From NCBI GenBank assembly GCA_030613145.1, contig JAUWMM010000129.1:1-6014 (forward strand): a stretch of DNA of 6,014 bases, given 5' to 3'. The stretch comes from Desulfobacterales bacterium (GTDB lineage Bacteria > Desulfobacterota > Desulfobacteria > Desulfobacterales > C00003060). Positions 1 through 4,625 of the stretch are shown here, in pieces. The position numbers and the translations under genes were made by a program. The first letter of the stretch is position 1; each line of letters opens with the position of its first letter. The notes under the pieces are model-generated. The model saw only the letters and a list, made by a program, of their open reading frames with translations, was not told the origin of the DNA and ran no database searches.

Positions 1-474
1 CCGGCCATATCAGCCCTGGAAATACGTGCCAAGGCTCGCCGCATGAAAATGGAAAAGGGCCTGGGTCTCGTCATTGTAGACTATTTACAGCTTATGAGAG
101 GACGGGCTTCGGCGGAACGGCGGGACCTGGAAATATCCGAGCTCTCCAGATCTCTCAAGGCCTTGGCCAAGGAGATCAATATTCCGGTGGTAGCCCTTTC
201 ACAGCTCAACCGGAAGGTGGAGGAGCGAAGCAACAAGCGGCCGGTGCTCTCCGCTCTGCGCGAGTCTGGCGCGATCGAACAGGATGCCGATGTGATCATC
301 TTCATCTATCGCGACGAGGTGTACAACAAGAAGGAAGGCGAGGCCGACAGAACTTCGGAAATTAATGTGGCCAAACAACGTAACGGCCCTACCGGCACGG
401 TGAAGCTCACCTTTTTGGATTACTGCACACGGTTTGAGGACATGGCACCAGAGGTGGGAAGCCCGGTGTTGTAG
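1..474 (+). CDS. dnaB: Replicative DNA helicase DnaB, C-terminal part (5' end outside window)
   Basis: This is the last 157 residues of the hexameric replicative helicase that unwinds DNA at the fork and works with primase. The frame is open from base 1, so the N-terminal domain, linker and Walker A lie upstream. Visible in order are the Walker B segment (VIVDYLQLM, about residues 24-32 of the fragment), the SQLNR motif with the following KRP, the [12 protein letters not shown] segment with YRDE, and the DNA-binding motif AKQRNGPTG, ending in F-D-CTRFEDM close to the usual DnaB C-terminus. One oddity is that the family's usual SDLRESG reads SALRESG, so an otherwise common Asp is Ala. The ATG at 43 is internal, not the true start. 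The gene ends with TAG at 472-474, and no clear terminator follows. Identification is secure from the motifs. Confidence 0.96.
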   Translation, partial: PAISALEIRAKARRMKMEKGLGLVIVDYLQLMRGRASAERRDLEISELSRSLKALAKEINIPVVALSQLNRKVEERSNKRPVLSALRESGAIEQDADVIIFIYRDEVYNKKEGEADRTSEINVAKQRNGPTGTVKLTFLDYCTRFEDMAPEVGSPVL

Positions 475-560
475 TCACACTGGGCAACCACCCTATCTTG
501 AATCTGCGTCCGAACCTTCCCCCTCAGCTCCCTTGGCAACAATATTCCACCGTTTTTTTC

Positions 561-587
561 TAAAGTTTTCCCGAAATGTACCGAAAA
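561..587 (+). promoter_or_regulatory. Sigma-28 (FliA) promoter for the DVU0524-like/flgM unit
   Basis: The -35 box TAAAGTTT (561-568) is identical to the enterobacterial sigma-28 consensus. Exactly 11 bases follow, then ACCGAAAA (580-587), which matches 6 of 8 positions of GCCGATAA. The element ends 21 bases before the ATG at 609, so the leader would be short. Its position directly ahead of a gene pair that includes the anti-sigma-28 factor makes a chance match unlikely. The assignment rests on consensus matching, and the local FliA consensus in this organism is unknown. Confidence 0.82.
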
Positions 588-594
588 TATGATT

Positions 595-601
595 AAAGGT
601 G
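595..601 (+). promoter_or_regulatory. Ribosome binding site of the DVU0524-like gene
   Basis: AAAGGTG lies 7 bases before the ATG at 609. It fixes that codon as the start. Confidence 0.7.
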
Positions 602-608
602 TGTTTCC

Positions 609-1028
609 ATGAACATAACTACCTATCAGATACATAATGTCTTGAGGGCCTACGGCAAACAGCTGAGCCAGAGCAAGCGGCTGCAACACAAAAAAGGTGA
701 TGCACTGCTGAGGCGTACAGACCGGATCAGTCTCTCCGTTCAGGCAAGACGAAAGGCTATTATTGACAGGGTAACTTCAGATATTATAAATAGGATAATC
801 AATGATGGACCCCATTACGAGATGGAACAGGAGGCTTTCGGACAACTTGAGGATGAATACGGGGGTAGCCTTTCAGTTAATAATGAGGATTCCGAGTTGG
901 TCTTCAAGGTTATTGATAAGGAAAAAGGTGAGGTAACAAAAACACTTTCTATCGAGGATTCCAATTTCTTGAAAGATAGGCTGGAAGAAATCACCAAGAG
1001 CAAGGTTGACGATCAAATGATTACGTGA
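609..1028 (+). CDS. DVU0524-like FlgM-associated protein of unknown biochemical function
   Basis: A 139-residue soluble protein with no signal peptide, membrane segment or cysteines. The N-terminus (MNITTYQIHNVLRAYGKQLS) followed by a basic stretch and DRISLSVQARRKAII resembles the small conserved proteins encoded beside flgM in sulfate-reducing deltaproteobacteria (DVU0524 in Desulfovibrio vulgaris). Residues 44-66 and 119-132 look helical; residues 70-110 are acidic and may form strands. It lies behind a sigma-28 promoter, and its TGA ends 17 bases before the flgM ATG, so the two genes are almost certainly co-transcribed. The opening MNIT...V...Y resembles the start of FlgM-type proteins, but I see no sigma-28-binding C-terminal signature. 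A role in flagellar late-gene control or with FlgM is inferred from context only. The start is chosen for the AAAGGTG upstream. The family match is from memory of the gene neighbourhood. Confidence 0.78.
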   Translation: MNITTYQIHNVLRAYGKQLSQSKRLQHKKGDALLRRTDRISLSVQARRKAIIDRVTSDIINRIINDGPHYEMEQEAFGQLEDEYGGSLSVNNEDSELVFKVIDKEKGEVTKTLSIEDSNFLKDRLEEITKSKVDDQMIT

Positions 1029-1031
1029 CAT

Positions 1032-1037
1032 GGAGGT
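1032..1037 (+). promoter_or_regulatory. Ribosome binding site that sets the flgM start
   Basis: GGAGGT stands 8 bases before the ATG at 1046. It favours that codon over the in-frame GTG at 1025, which overlaps the preceding stop codon and has no Shine-Dalgarno sequence of its own at the right distance. Confidence 0.8.
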
Positions 1038-1045
1038 ATCTGTTT

Positions 1046-1360
1046 ATGAAGATTACTGGCAATGGCTACGAGATTACCAGATACATTAGTGAAAAAGTCG
1101 TGAGTCCGGCAAATGAGACGTCCGTAAAGACTTGTACGCAAAACAATATTCCTACTGAGTCCAGAGAAGACGCCATCGTCAATCTTTCTGAAGCGTCAAA
1201 AGAGGTTCAGAAGGCCAGAGAGGTCATCGAGTCTCAACCAGATGTCAGACTGGATATGGTTAACGCTATCCAGGAAGAGATCGAAAAGGGAGCCTACGAA
1301 GTCAACACTGAGAAAACAGCCGAAAAGATGCTGGGATATTACATAGACGAAAAGGTTTGA
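1046..1360 (+). CDS. flgM: Anti-sigma-28 factor FlgM, negative regulator of flagellin synthesis
   Basis: A 104-residue FlgM. In the cytoplasm it binds FliA (sigma-28) and blocks late flagellar transcription until the hook-basal body is complete and FlgM is exported. The N-terminal 40 residues are polar and probably disordered, as expected for an exported FlgM. The C-terminal half carries the family signature: RLDMVNAIQEEIEKGAYEVN (68-87), that is R-x-x-x-V-x-x-I with I-x-x-G-x-Y-x-V, followed by the helix TAEKMLGYY. A preceding AIVNLSEASKEVQKA segment (43-57) matches the usual 'D-x-V-x-LS' region. Length is typical. It is the second gene behind the sigma-28 promoter at 561-587, so it should be induced by the factor it inhibits. 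I used the ATG preceded by GGAGGT; a GTG at 1025 would add seven residues. Identification is by pattern and is strong given the context. Confidence 0.92.
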   Translation: MKITGNGYEITRYISEKVVSPANETSVKTCTQNNIPTESREDAIVNLSEASKEVQKAREVIESQPDVRLDMVNAIQEEIEKGAYEVNTEKTAEKMLGYYIDEKV

Positions 1361-1649
1361 CCATCCTGTTCGATCCAAGATTTTCCAGTAATATGCACTC
1401 AATTGCTTTTTTTACTAGCCTGCTTCCTTTGAGCCCTCCCTTTTCGGTCACCCTTATCTCATTACTATATGTGCTCTACGTTTCTCACTTTGTAATCCCT
1501 TATTCCATTTCCCGATTTAAGGCTGTATCGCCCGTTTCTTAAAAGGTTCGGATCTGTCCGCTGTCCCTTGAATCTCAAAAGAGGCCGAGATAGAGGCGGT
1601 TTCTCGGCTATTGATAATCATAAGAATCTGAGCTAAGAAAAGAACCACA
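1361..1649. other. Gap of 289 bp without a convincing gene
   Basis: No gene is supported here. A TTG-started frame (1357-1542) overlapping the end of flgM has a low-complexity Ser/Leu/Phe-rich product and no ribosome binding site, and I reject it. The stretch 1361-1540 is pyrimidine-rich on this strand. A short segment near 1549-1569 contains GGATCTGTCCGCTGTCC, a sequence style often seen in degenerate repeats, but there is no second copy in this window. The only clear structure is the hairpin at 1584-1608. I see no convincing promoter for the next gene. Confidence 0.6.
1584..1608 (+). other. Short perfect hairpin in the leader of the KptA-like gene
   Basis: GCCGAGA (1584-1590) and TCTCGGC (1602-1608) form a perfect 7-bp stem with an 11-base loop. 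No T-run follows, so it is not a standard terminator. It sits about 40 bases upstream of the ATG at 1650 and could be a leader structure, a factor-binding site or chance. Confidence 0.4.
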
Positions 1650-2381
1650 ATGGGCAGGCAAAAGGGTCCTAAGCAACTTGAAAAACTTATATCCTATATC
1701 CTTGGACGACGACCCGACGAGTTTGGACTGGTCCTGAACGATCAGGGGTTCGTGCGTCTGAAAGAACTGCTCAAGGCAATCTCAGAGGAACCCGGGTGGG
1801 GATATGTGCGGCAACCCCACATCCGGGAGGTCCTCATGACTTCTTGTGAAAAGTCCTTTGTTATAGACAATGACAAGATCAAGGCCGTTTGTCTCGATGA
1901 TGCCCCGGCCTGTGTAGAGGACATTGTTCCCCCTAAGCTCCTTTATCACTGCGTGAGGCCCAGGGCATATCCTGTCGTCTGCCGGCAAGGGATCATCCCC
2001 TTAGGACAACCCCGGGTCTATTTGGCCACAACCGAGGAACTGGCACAGAGGATGGGAAAGCGGCGAGCCCCAGTCCCTGTGTTGCTGACAGTTCTTGCGC
2101 AAAGAGCTTTTAAGGCAGGTGTAAGATTCTCTAAGCAGGGCGACTTCATCTACATGACTAACCATGTGCCTGTGGGCTACTTCACTGGACCGCCACTCCC
2201 AAAAGAGAAGAAAAAAGAAGCCCCCCCTGTTGCAATACCTGAAGACCCGCCTGGCAGCTTCACCTTTCAATTGGAACGCTCCCGGACACTTCAGCAACAG
2301 CGACTCAGGCGAAAGGGGCCCAGAAAGGAGATTGTCTGGAAAAAGGATGCCCGCAGGTTAAGGCGAAAGCGCAAAACTTAA
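1650..2381 (+). CDS. kptA: KptA/Tpt1-family RNA 2'-phosphotransferase-like protein with altered active-site residues
   Basis: A 243-residue protein. Canonical KptA/Tpt1 removes an internal RNA 2'-phosphate using NAD+, via an ADP-ribosylated intermediate. The N-terminal winged-helix lobe (about 9-85) shows LEKLISYILGRRPDEFGLVL and QGFVRLKELLKAI. The ART-like lobe (about 96-180) shows LLYHC, RQGIIPL, PRVYLATTEELAQRMGKR, AGVRFSK and NHVPVGYF, all at family-typical spacing. Differences: the near-universal L-R-H at the end of the first helix reads L-G-R (19-21), the R-A-x-Q-G-H-S loop reads K-A-V-C-L-D-D (79-85), and the second ART histidine (VHLS) is Tyr124 (VYLA), while His100 is kept. Residues 184-243 are a Lys/Arg/Pro-rich tail absent from short KptA proteins and suited to binding RNA. 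The fold is confident; activity on 2'-phosphate RNA is doubtful. The ribosome binding site is weak (AAGAAAAG). It appears to be a single gene. Confidence 0.85.
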   Translation: MGRQKGPKQLEKLISYILGRRPDEFGLVLNDQGFVRLKELLKAISEEPGWGYVRQPHIREVLMTSCEKSFVIDNDKIKAVCLDDAPACVEDIVPPKLLYHCVRPRAYPVVCRQGIIPLGQPRVYLATTEELAQRMGKRRAPVPVLLTVLAQRAFKAGVRFSKQGDFIYMTNHVPVGYFTGPPLPKEKKKEAPPVAIPEDPPGSFTFQLERSRTLQQQRLRRKGPRKEIVWKKDARRLRRKRKT

Positions 2382-2382
2382 C

Positions 2383-2546
2383 AAGTTTCCATCCATAAAT
2401 GGCCCTTTTCCGCAATCTCGGCGTCAATCAGCCGGAGGCTGACAAGACTGCGGGGTTGCTTGTGCGACGTACCTCGGTACGCCTCCGCGCAACCCCTTGT
2501 TTTCCTTGACCTTGCAGAAAATTGCTCATTTCTGAATTGGAAACTT
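2383..2546. mobile_element. Palindromic MITE-like element (164 bp)
   Basis: The ends are AAGTTTCC (2383-2390) and GGAAACTT (2539-2546). The inverted similarity continues inward with small gaps to roughly 37-39 bp per arm (2383-2419 against 2508-2546; shared blocks include AAATG, TTTTC and GCAA). Inside are a 6-bp stem TCAGCC/GGCTGA (2428-2442) and a larger one closed by GGGGTTGC (2452-2459) and GCAACCCC (2489-2496), with CGTACC/GGTACG at its tip (2468-2481). No coding frame is present. It begins one base after the KptA-like stop codon. I see no clear target-site duplication. It may be a non-autonomous transposon relic or a REP-like structural element. Confidence 0.68.
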
Positions 2547-2548
2547 AC

Positions 2549-2601
2549 GCTTGTGCCCATTGAGTTTTTACGATTCGTGGATGGGCACTAACAAGCTTTT
2601 T
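2549..2601 (+). terminator. Possible rho-independent terminator after the KptA-like gene
   Basis: GCTTGTGCCCAT (2549-2560) can pair with ATGGGC (2581-2586) and, across a 4-base bulge, ACAAGC (2591-2596), followed by five T (2597-2601). Alternatively GTGCCCAT pairs perfectly with ATGGGCAC (2581-2588). The loop of 20 bases is long and the T-run short, so termination is plausible, not certain. It would separate the KptA-like gene from the CCA-adding enzyme gene. Confidence 0.42.
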
Positions 2602-2641
2602 AGTTAAATCAACGGTCAAAAAGGGTTAAAAAATTCGTAAG

Positions 2642-4216
2642 GTGATAAGGCCATTTAAGCAATTGAAAAAAGAGCTGATCATGGTGACAGGCCAACTACC
2701 GGATTTCTCCGGCATCGGGCCTGTTTATCTTGTGGGCGGGTCTCTTCGGGACCGCATCATCAATCGTCCCTCCAACGACCAAGACTTTGCAGTGCTCGGC
2801 AATGCCAGGGAATTTGCAGAAAAAGTGGCGGCAAAACTTGGTGTCCGCATGATTGAGATGGGCAAAAAATACAAGGCGGTCTATAGGGTAGTATCAGGCG
2901 ACAAGGTGCTCGATTTTTCCTCCATACATGGCAAAACCATTGAGGACGACCTGAAAAGACGCGACTTTACTGTTAACGGCATAGGCTTTAACCTGTCTTC
3001 CGAAAGCCCTCCTGGGAGCAGGCCCTGGAGGGGCGGCGGCCTTATCGACCTAGTTGGGGGCCTGGACGACATCAGATCAAAAACCATCCGGCTGATCTCA
3101 GAAGACGCGATCTTAGCCGACCCATTGAGAATGCTCAGGGCATTTCGTCTTGCCGCTGTCCTCGGTTTTCAGATAGCACCGCAAACCTTGTCTGCCATCA
3201 AAGATCAAGCCGGGCTTATTGCCAGGTCGGCCGGAGAACGAATAAGGGAAGAGCTTTTCAAGATGATGGAAGCAGAGAGATCTTTTCCTTACGTTGAACA
3301 AATGTCGCAGATAGGGCTCCTGATGAAGCTTATCCCAGAGCTTGAATCATGCCGTGGTTGTCCACTTAATGAGGACGGATACGATGTTTTTCAGCATGTC
3401 ATACGGACCTATGAAGAAATTGAAATTGTCTTTAGCGATTATCAGACGCTCTGGCCGGAGTACGCGGAGCCGATTCGCAGCTACCTTGAGCAGGGCAATC
3501 GGAAGGTGCTATTGAAGTGGGCCGCCTTGCTTCATGACCTGGGCAAGCCCTCGACACGCAGTGTAGAGCCGACCGGAAAGTTGCGATTTCTGGCCCACGA
3601 GGAAAAGGGGGCTCAGATCGCAAGAGGCCTTTGCTTGAGGTTCAGGATGTCTGGCCATGAGGGATCTTACATTGACTTAATCGTAAGAAATCACCTACAT
3701 CCACTGCTCCTCTTTGACGCCCGTCAGAGGGGCACCCTTACGACAAGAGGCATTGTTCGCTTTGCCAGAAAATATGGGGATGATGTTATAGGAATTTTAC
3801 TCCACAGTGTGGCAGACCAGCGTGCCAAGGTCAGGGGTAGAATTCCTGCCCGCAATGCTTCGCAACCTGTCCGCCATCGCTCAAGAAAGATGGGAAGACA
3901 CAAGGCAGACAGGGAAATCGGAGGGGCGTTTATGGCGTTTGTTAAGGAGATCCTCCAGAAATATTTCACCAGCCTCAAGCCCACCATGATAGCGCCGCGG
4001 CTGATTACAGGAAAAGACCTTATCGAGCATTTTGGCCTCACGCCATCTAAACTTTTCGCAACGTTGCTCCAGAAGGTGGAAGAAGCGAGATTAAACCGAG
4101 AAATCAGGACAAGGGGGGATGCCTTTAAACTAGTAGCCAGATTGATTGAATTGGAGGGCGATGCCGGGATCGAACCGGCGACACCAAGCTCCGGAGGCTT
4201 GTGCTCTATCCGCTGA
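2642..4216 (+). CDS. cca: CCA tRNA nucleotidyltransferase / poly(A) polymerase family protein with HD domain
   Basis: This enzyme adds or repairs the 3'-CCA end of tRNAs in the cytoplasm using CTP and ATP. The nucleotidyltransferase head shows YLVGGSLRD (30-37), the metal-binding D-x-D in NDQDFAV (45-51) and RRDFTVNGI (106-114). The neck shows DPLRMLRAFRLAAVLGF (160-176) and ERIREE (199-204). An HD phosphohydrolase-type domain follows with H251, LLHDLGKP (296-303), AHEEKGA (318-324) and IVRNHLHP (347-354). A C-terminal segment with LITGKDLIEHFGLTPS (454-469) is typical of HD-containing bacterial forms. Two oddities: residues 397-428 are unusually basic (see findings), and residues 505-524 are read from the antisense of tRNA-Arg, which also provides the TGA. 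The start may be GTG 2642 or the ATG at 2681 (511 residues, weak AAGAG upstream); the conserved domain begins after both. Whether it makes full CCA, only A or CC, or poly(A) cannot be told from sequence. Confidence 0.92.
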   Translation: MIRPFKQLKKELIMVTGQLPDFSGIGPVYLVGGSLRDRIINRPSNDQDFAVLGNAREFAEKVAAKLGVRMIEMGKKYKAVYRVVSGDKVLDFSSIHGKTIEDDLKRRDFTVNGIGFNLSSESPPGSRPWRGGGLIDLVGGLDDIRSKTIRLISEDAILADPLRMLRAFRLAAVLGFQIAPQTLSAIKDQAGLIARSAGERIREELFKMMEAERSFPYVEQMSQIGLLMKLIPELESCRGCPLNEDGYDVFQHVIRTYEEIEIVFSDYQTLWPEYAEPIRSYLEQGNRKVLLKWAALLHDLGKPSTRSVEPTGKLRFLAHEEKGAQIARGLCLRFRMSGHEGSYIDLIVRNHLHPLLLFDARQRGTLTTRGIVRFARKYGDDVIGILLHSVADQRAKVRGRIPARNASQPVRHRSRKMGRHKADREIGGAFMAFVKEILQKYFTSLKPTMIAPRLITGKDLIEHFGLTPSKLFATLLQKVEEARLNREIRTRGDAFKLVARLIELEGDAGIEPATPSSGGLCSIR

Positions 4217-4227
4217 GCTAATCGCCC
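4152..4227 (-). tRNA. tRNA-Arg (anticodon CCG)
   Basis: Read on the minus strand, all arms are perfect. The acceptor stem is GGGCGAT/ATCGCCC (4221-4227 with 4156-4162), the D-stem GCTC/GAGC, the anticodon stem CAAGC/GCTTG around loop CTCCGGA, a 5-base variable region follows, and the T-stem is GCCGG/CCGGC with loop TTCGATC. Anticodon CCG reads the Arg codon CGG. The discriminator would be U (4155) and the next three bases are CCA (4154-4152), so CCA appears to be genome-encoded. The gene converges on, and overlaps the end of, the cca reading frame. Its promoter should lie just right of 4227, close to the MITE edge at 4265, but I see no clear boxes. Confidence 0.97.
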
Positions 4228-4259
4228 TCAAATAGAAGATTGAATAGACGTAACAATAT

Positions 4260-4264
4260 ACGTT
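4260..4264. repeat. Left copy of the target-site duplication ACGTT
   Basis: ACGTT immediately left of GAGACC; the identical partner is at 4407-4411. Confidence 0.72.
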
Positions 4265-4406
4265 GAGACCTTTGAAAAACGCGACACTTTTTTGTCAGGC
4301 AAGGAAGGCAAAAATTTTAACCGGAGGAATACATTATGTATTTCGAGGATTAAAATTCGAAGCCTGACGCCGCATCACGAAAAAATGACAGTTTTGCAAG
4401 GGTCTC
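4265..4406. mobile_element. Palindromic MITE (142 bp) with 5-bp target duplication
   Basis: The terminal inverted repeats read GAGACCTTTGAAAAAC on the left and GAGACCCTTGCAAAAC on the right (complement), with 14 of 16 bases identical. Perfect direct repeats ACGTT flank the element at 4260-4264 and 4407-4411. Nested inside are TCAGGC/GCCTGA (4295-4300, 4362-4367), ATTTTAA/TTAAAAT (4314-4320, 4350-4356) and a central AATACAT-T-ATGTATT (4328-4342) centred almost exactly on the element's midpoint. No transposase is encoded, so mobilisation would need an enzyme supplied from elsewhere. The family of that enzyme cannot be named from this sequence. Confidence 0.85.
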
Positions 4407-4411
4407 ACGTT
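4407..4411. repeat. Right copy of the target-site duplication ACGTT
   Basis: ACGTT immediately right of GGTCTC; it is identical to 4260-4264, as expected from a staggered cut of 5 bp. Confidence 0.72.
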
Positions 4412-4458
4412 TTTGAATACATGGTCGTTGAAGCTCGTTCAAACCCACTTTTTTCATA

Positions 4459-4503
4459 AGGCAAAAGTGATATGAATGGACCTTTATCATTTTGCCTTTT
4501 TTT
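4459..4503 (+). terminator. Rho-independent terminator
   Basis: AGGCAAAAGTGATA (4459-4472) pairs with TATCATTTTGCCT (4485-4497) with one bulged G at 4467, giving about 13 bp with a 12-base loop. It runs into seven T (4497-4503). It acts on rightward transcription and probably stops read-through from cca and the MITE before the ClpX-like gene. No gene lies between the tRNA and this structure, so it may have been the original cca terminator, pushed away by the MITE insertion. Confidence 0.8.
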
Positions 4504-4577
4504 GTCAAGGGAGATTTGAAACGGCCCCATATTTGCAGTGCTATGACTTGCATTATATGTGTAGTGTGATTATATTG

Positions 4578-4607
4578 TTGACGTGTGGCATAAAAAATTG
4601 TAATAAA
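4578..4607 (+). promoter_or_regulatory. Sigma-70-like promoter of the ClpX-like gene
   Basis: TTGACG (4578-4583, five of six consensus bases) is followed after 18 bases by AATAAA (4602-4607, four of six), in an A/T-rich region. A TAATAA reading at 17 bases spacing is a weaker alternative. It lies downstream of the terminator at 4459-4503, so the gene seems to have its own promoter. No heat-shock-type (CIRCE or sigma-32) element is apparent. Confidence 0.55.
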
Positions 4608-4612
4608 TACAC

Positions 4613-4617
4613 AGGAG
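4613..4617 (+). promoter_or_regulatory. Ribosome binding site of the ClpX-like gene
   Basis: AGGAG lies 8 bases before the ATG at 4626. A nearer ATG at 4621 is followed at once by TAA, so 4626 is the start. Confidence 0.8.
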
Positions 4618-4625
4618 TACATGTA

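Noticed and set aside
475..560. A terminator after dnaB
   Set aside because: There is a T-run at 553-559, but no adequate GC-rich stem precedes it; GGG/CCC near 482-493 is too short and too far away.
1357..1542. A 61-codon frame overlapping the end of flgM
   Set aside because: It starts at TTG without a ribosome binding site, the product is Ser/Leu/Phe-rich low complexity, and the DNA is pyrimidine-rich intergenic sequence.
1549..1569. GGATCTGTCCGCTGTCC as part of a dispersed repeat
   Set aside because: There is no second copy and no flanking structure in this window, so it cannot be supported here.
2378..2560. A minus-strand frame across the first palindromic element
   Set aside because: It is composed almost entirely of inverted-repeat sequence, with no start signals and no family resemblance.
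3807..3989. A 60-codon plus-strand frame inside cca as a separate gene
   Set aside because: It has no ribosome binding site and lies wholly inside cca. It is only of interest as evidence for a possible frameshift.
4323..4353. GGAGG followed 8 bases later by ATG and a 5-codon frame (MYFED) in the centre of the MITE
   Set aside because: The ATG is part of the central palindrome and the frame is too short to support a peptide. The Shine-Dalgarno resemblance is probably coincidental.
4350..4622. A 90-codon minus-strand frame between the tRNA and the ClpX-like gene
   Set aside because: It runs through the promoter region, the terminator stem and half of the MITE. It shows no protein family pattern, so it is a chance opening in A/T-rich DNA.
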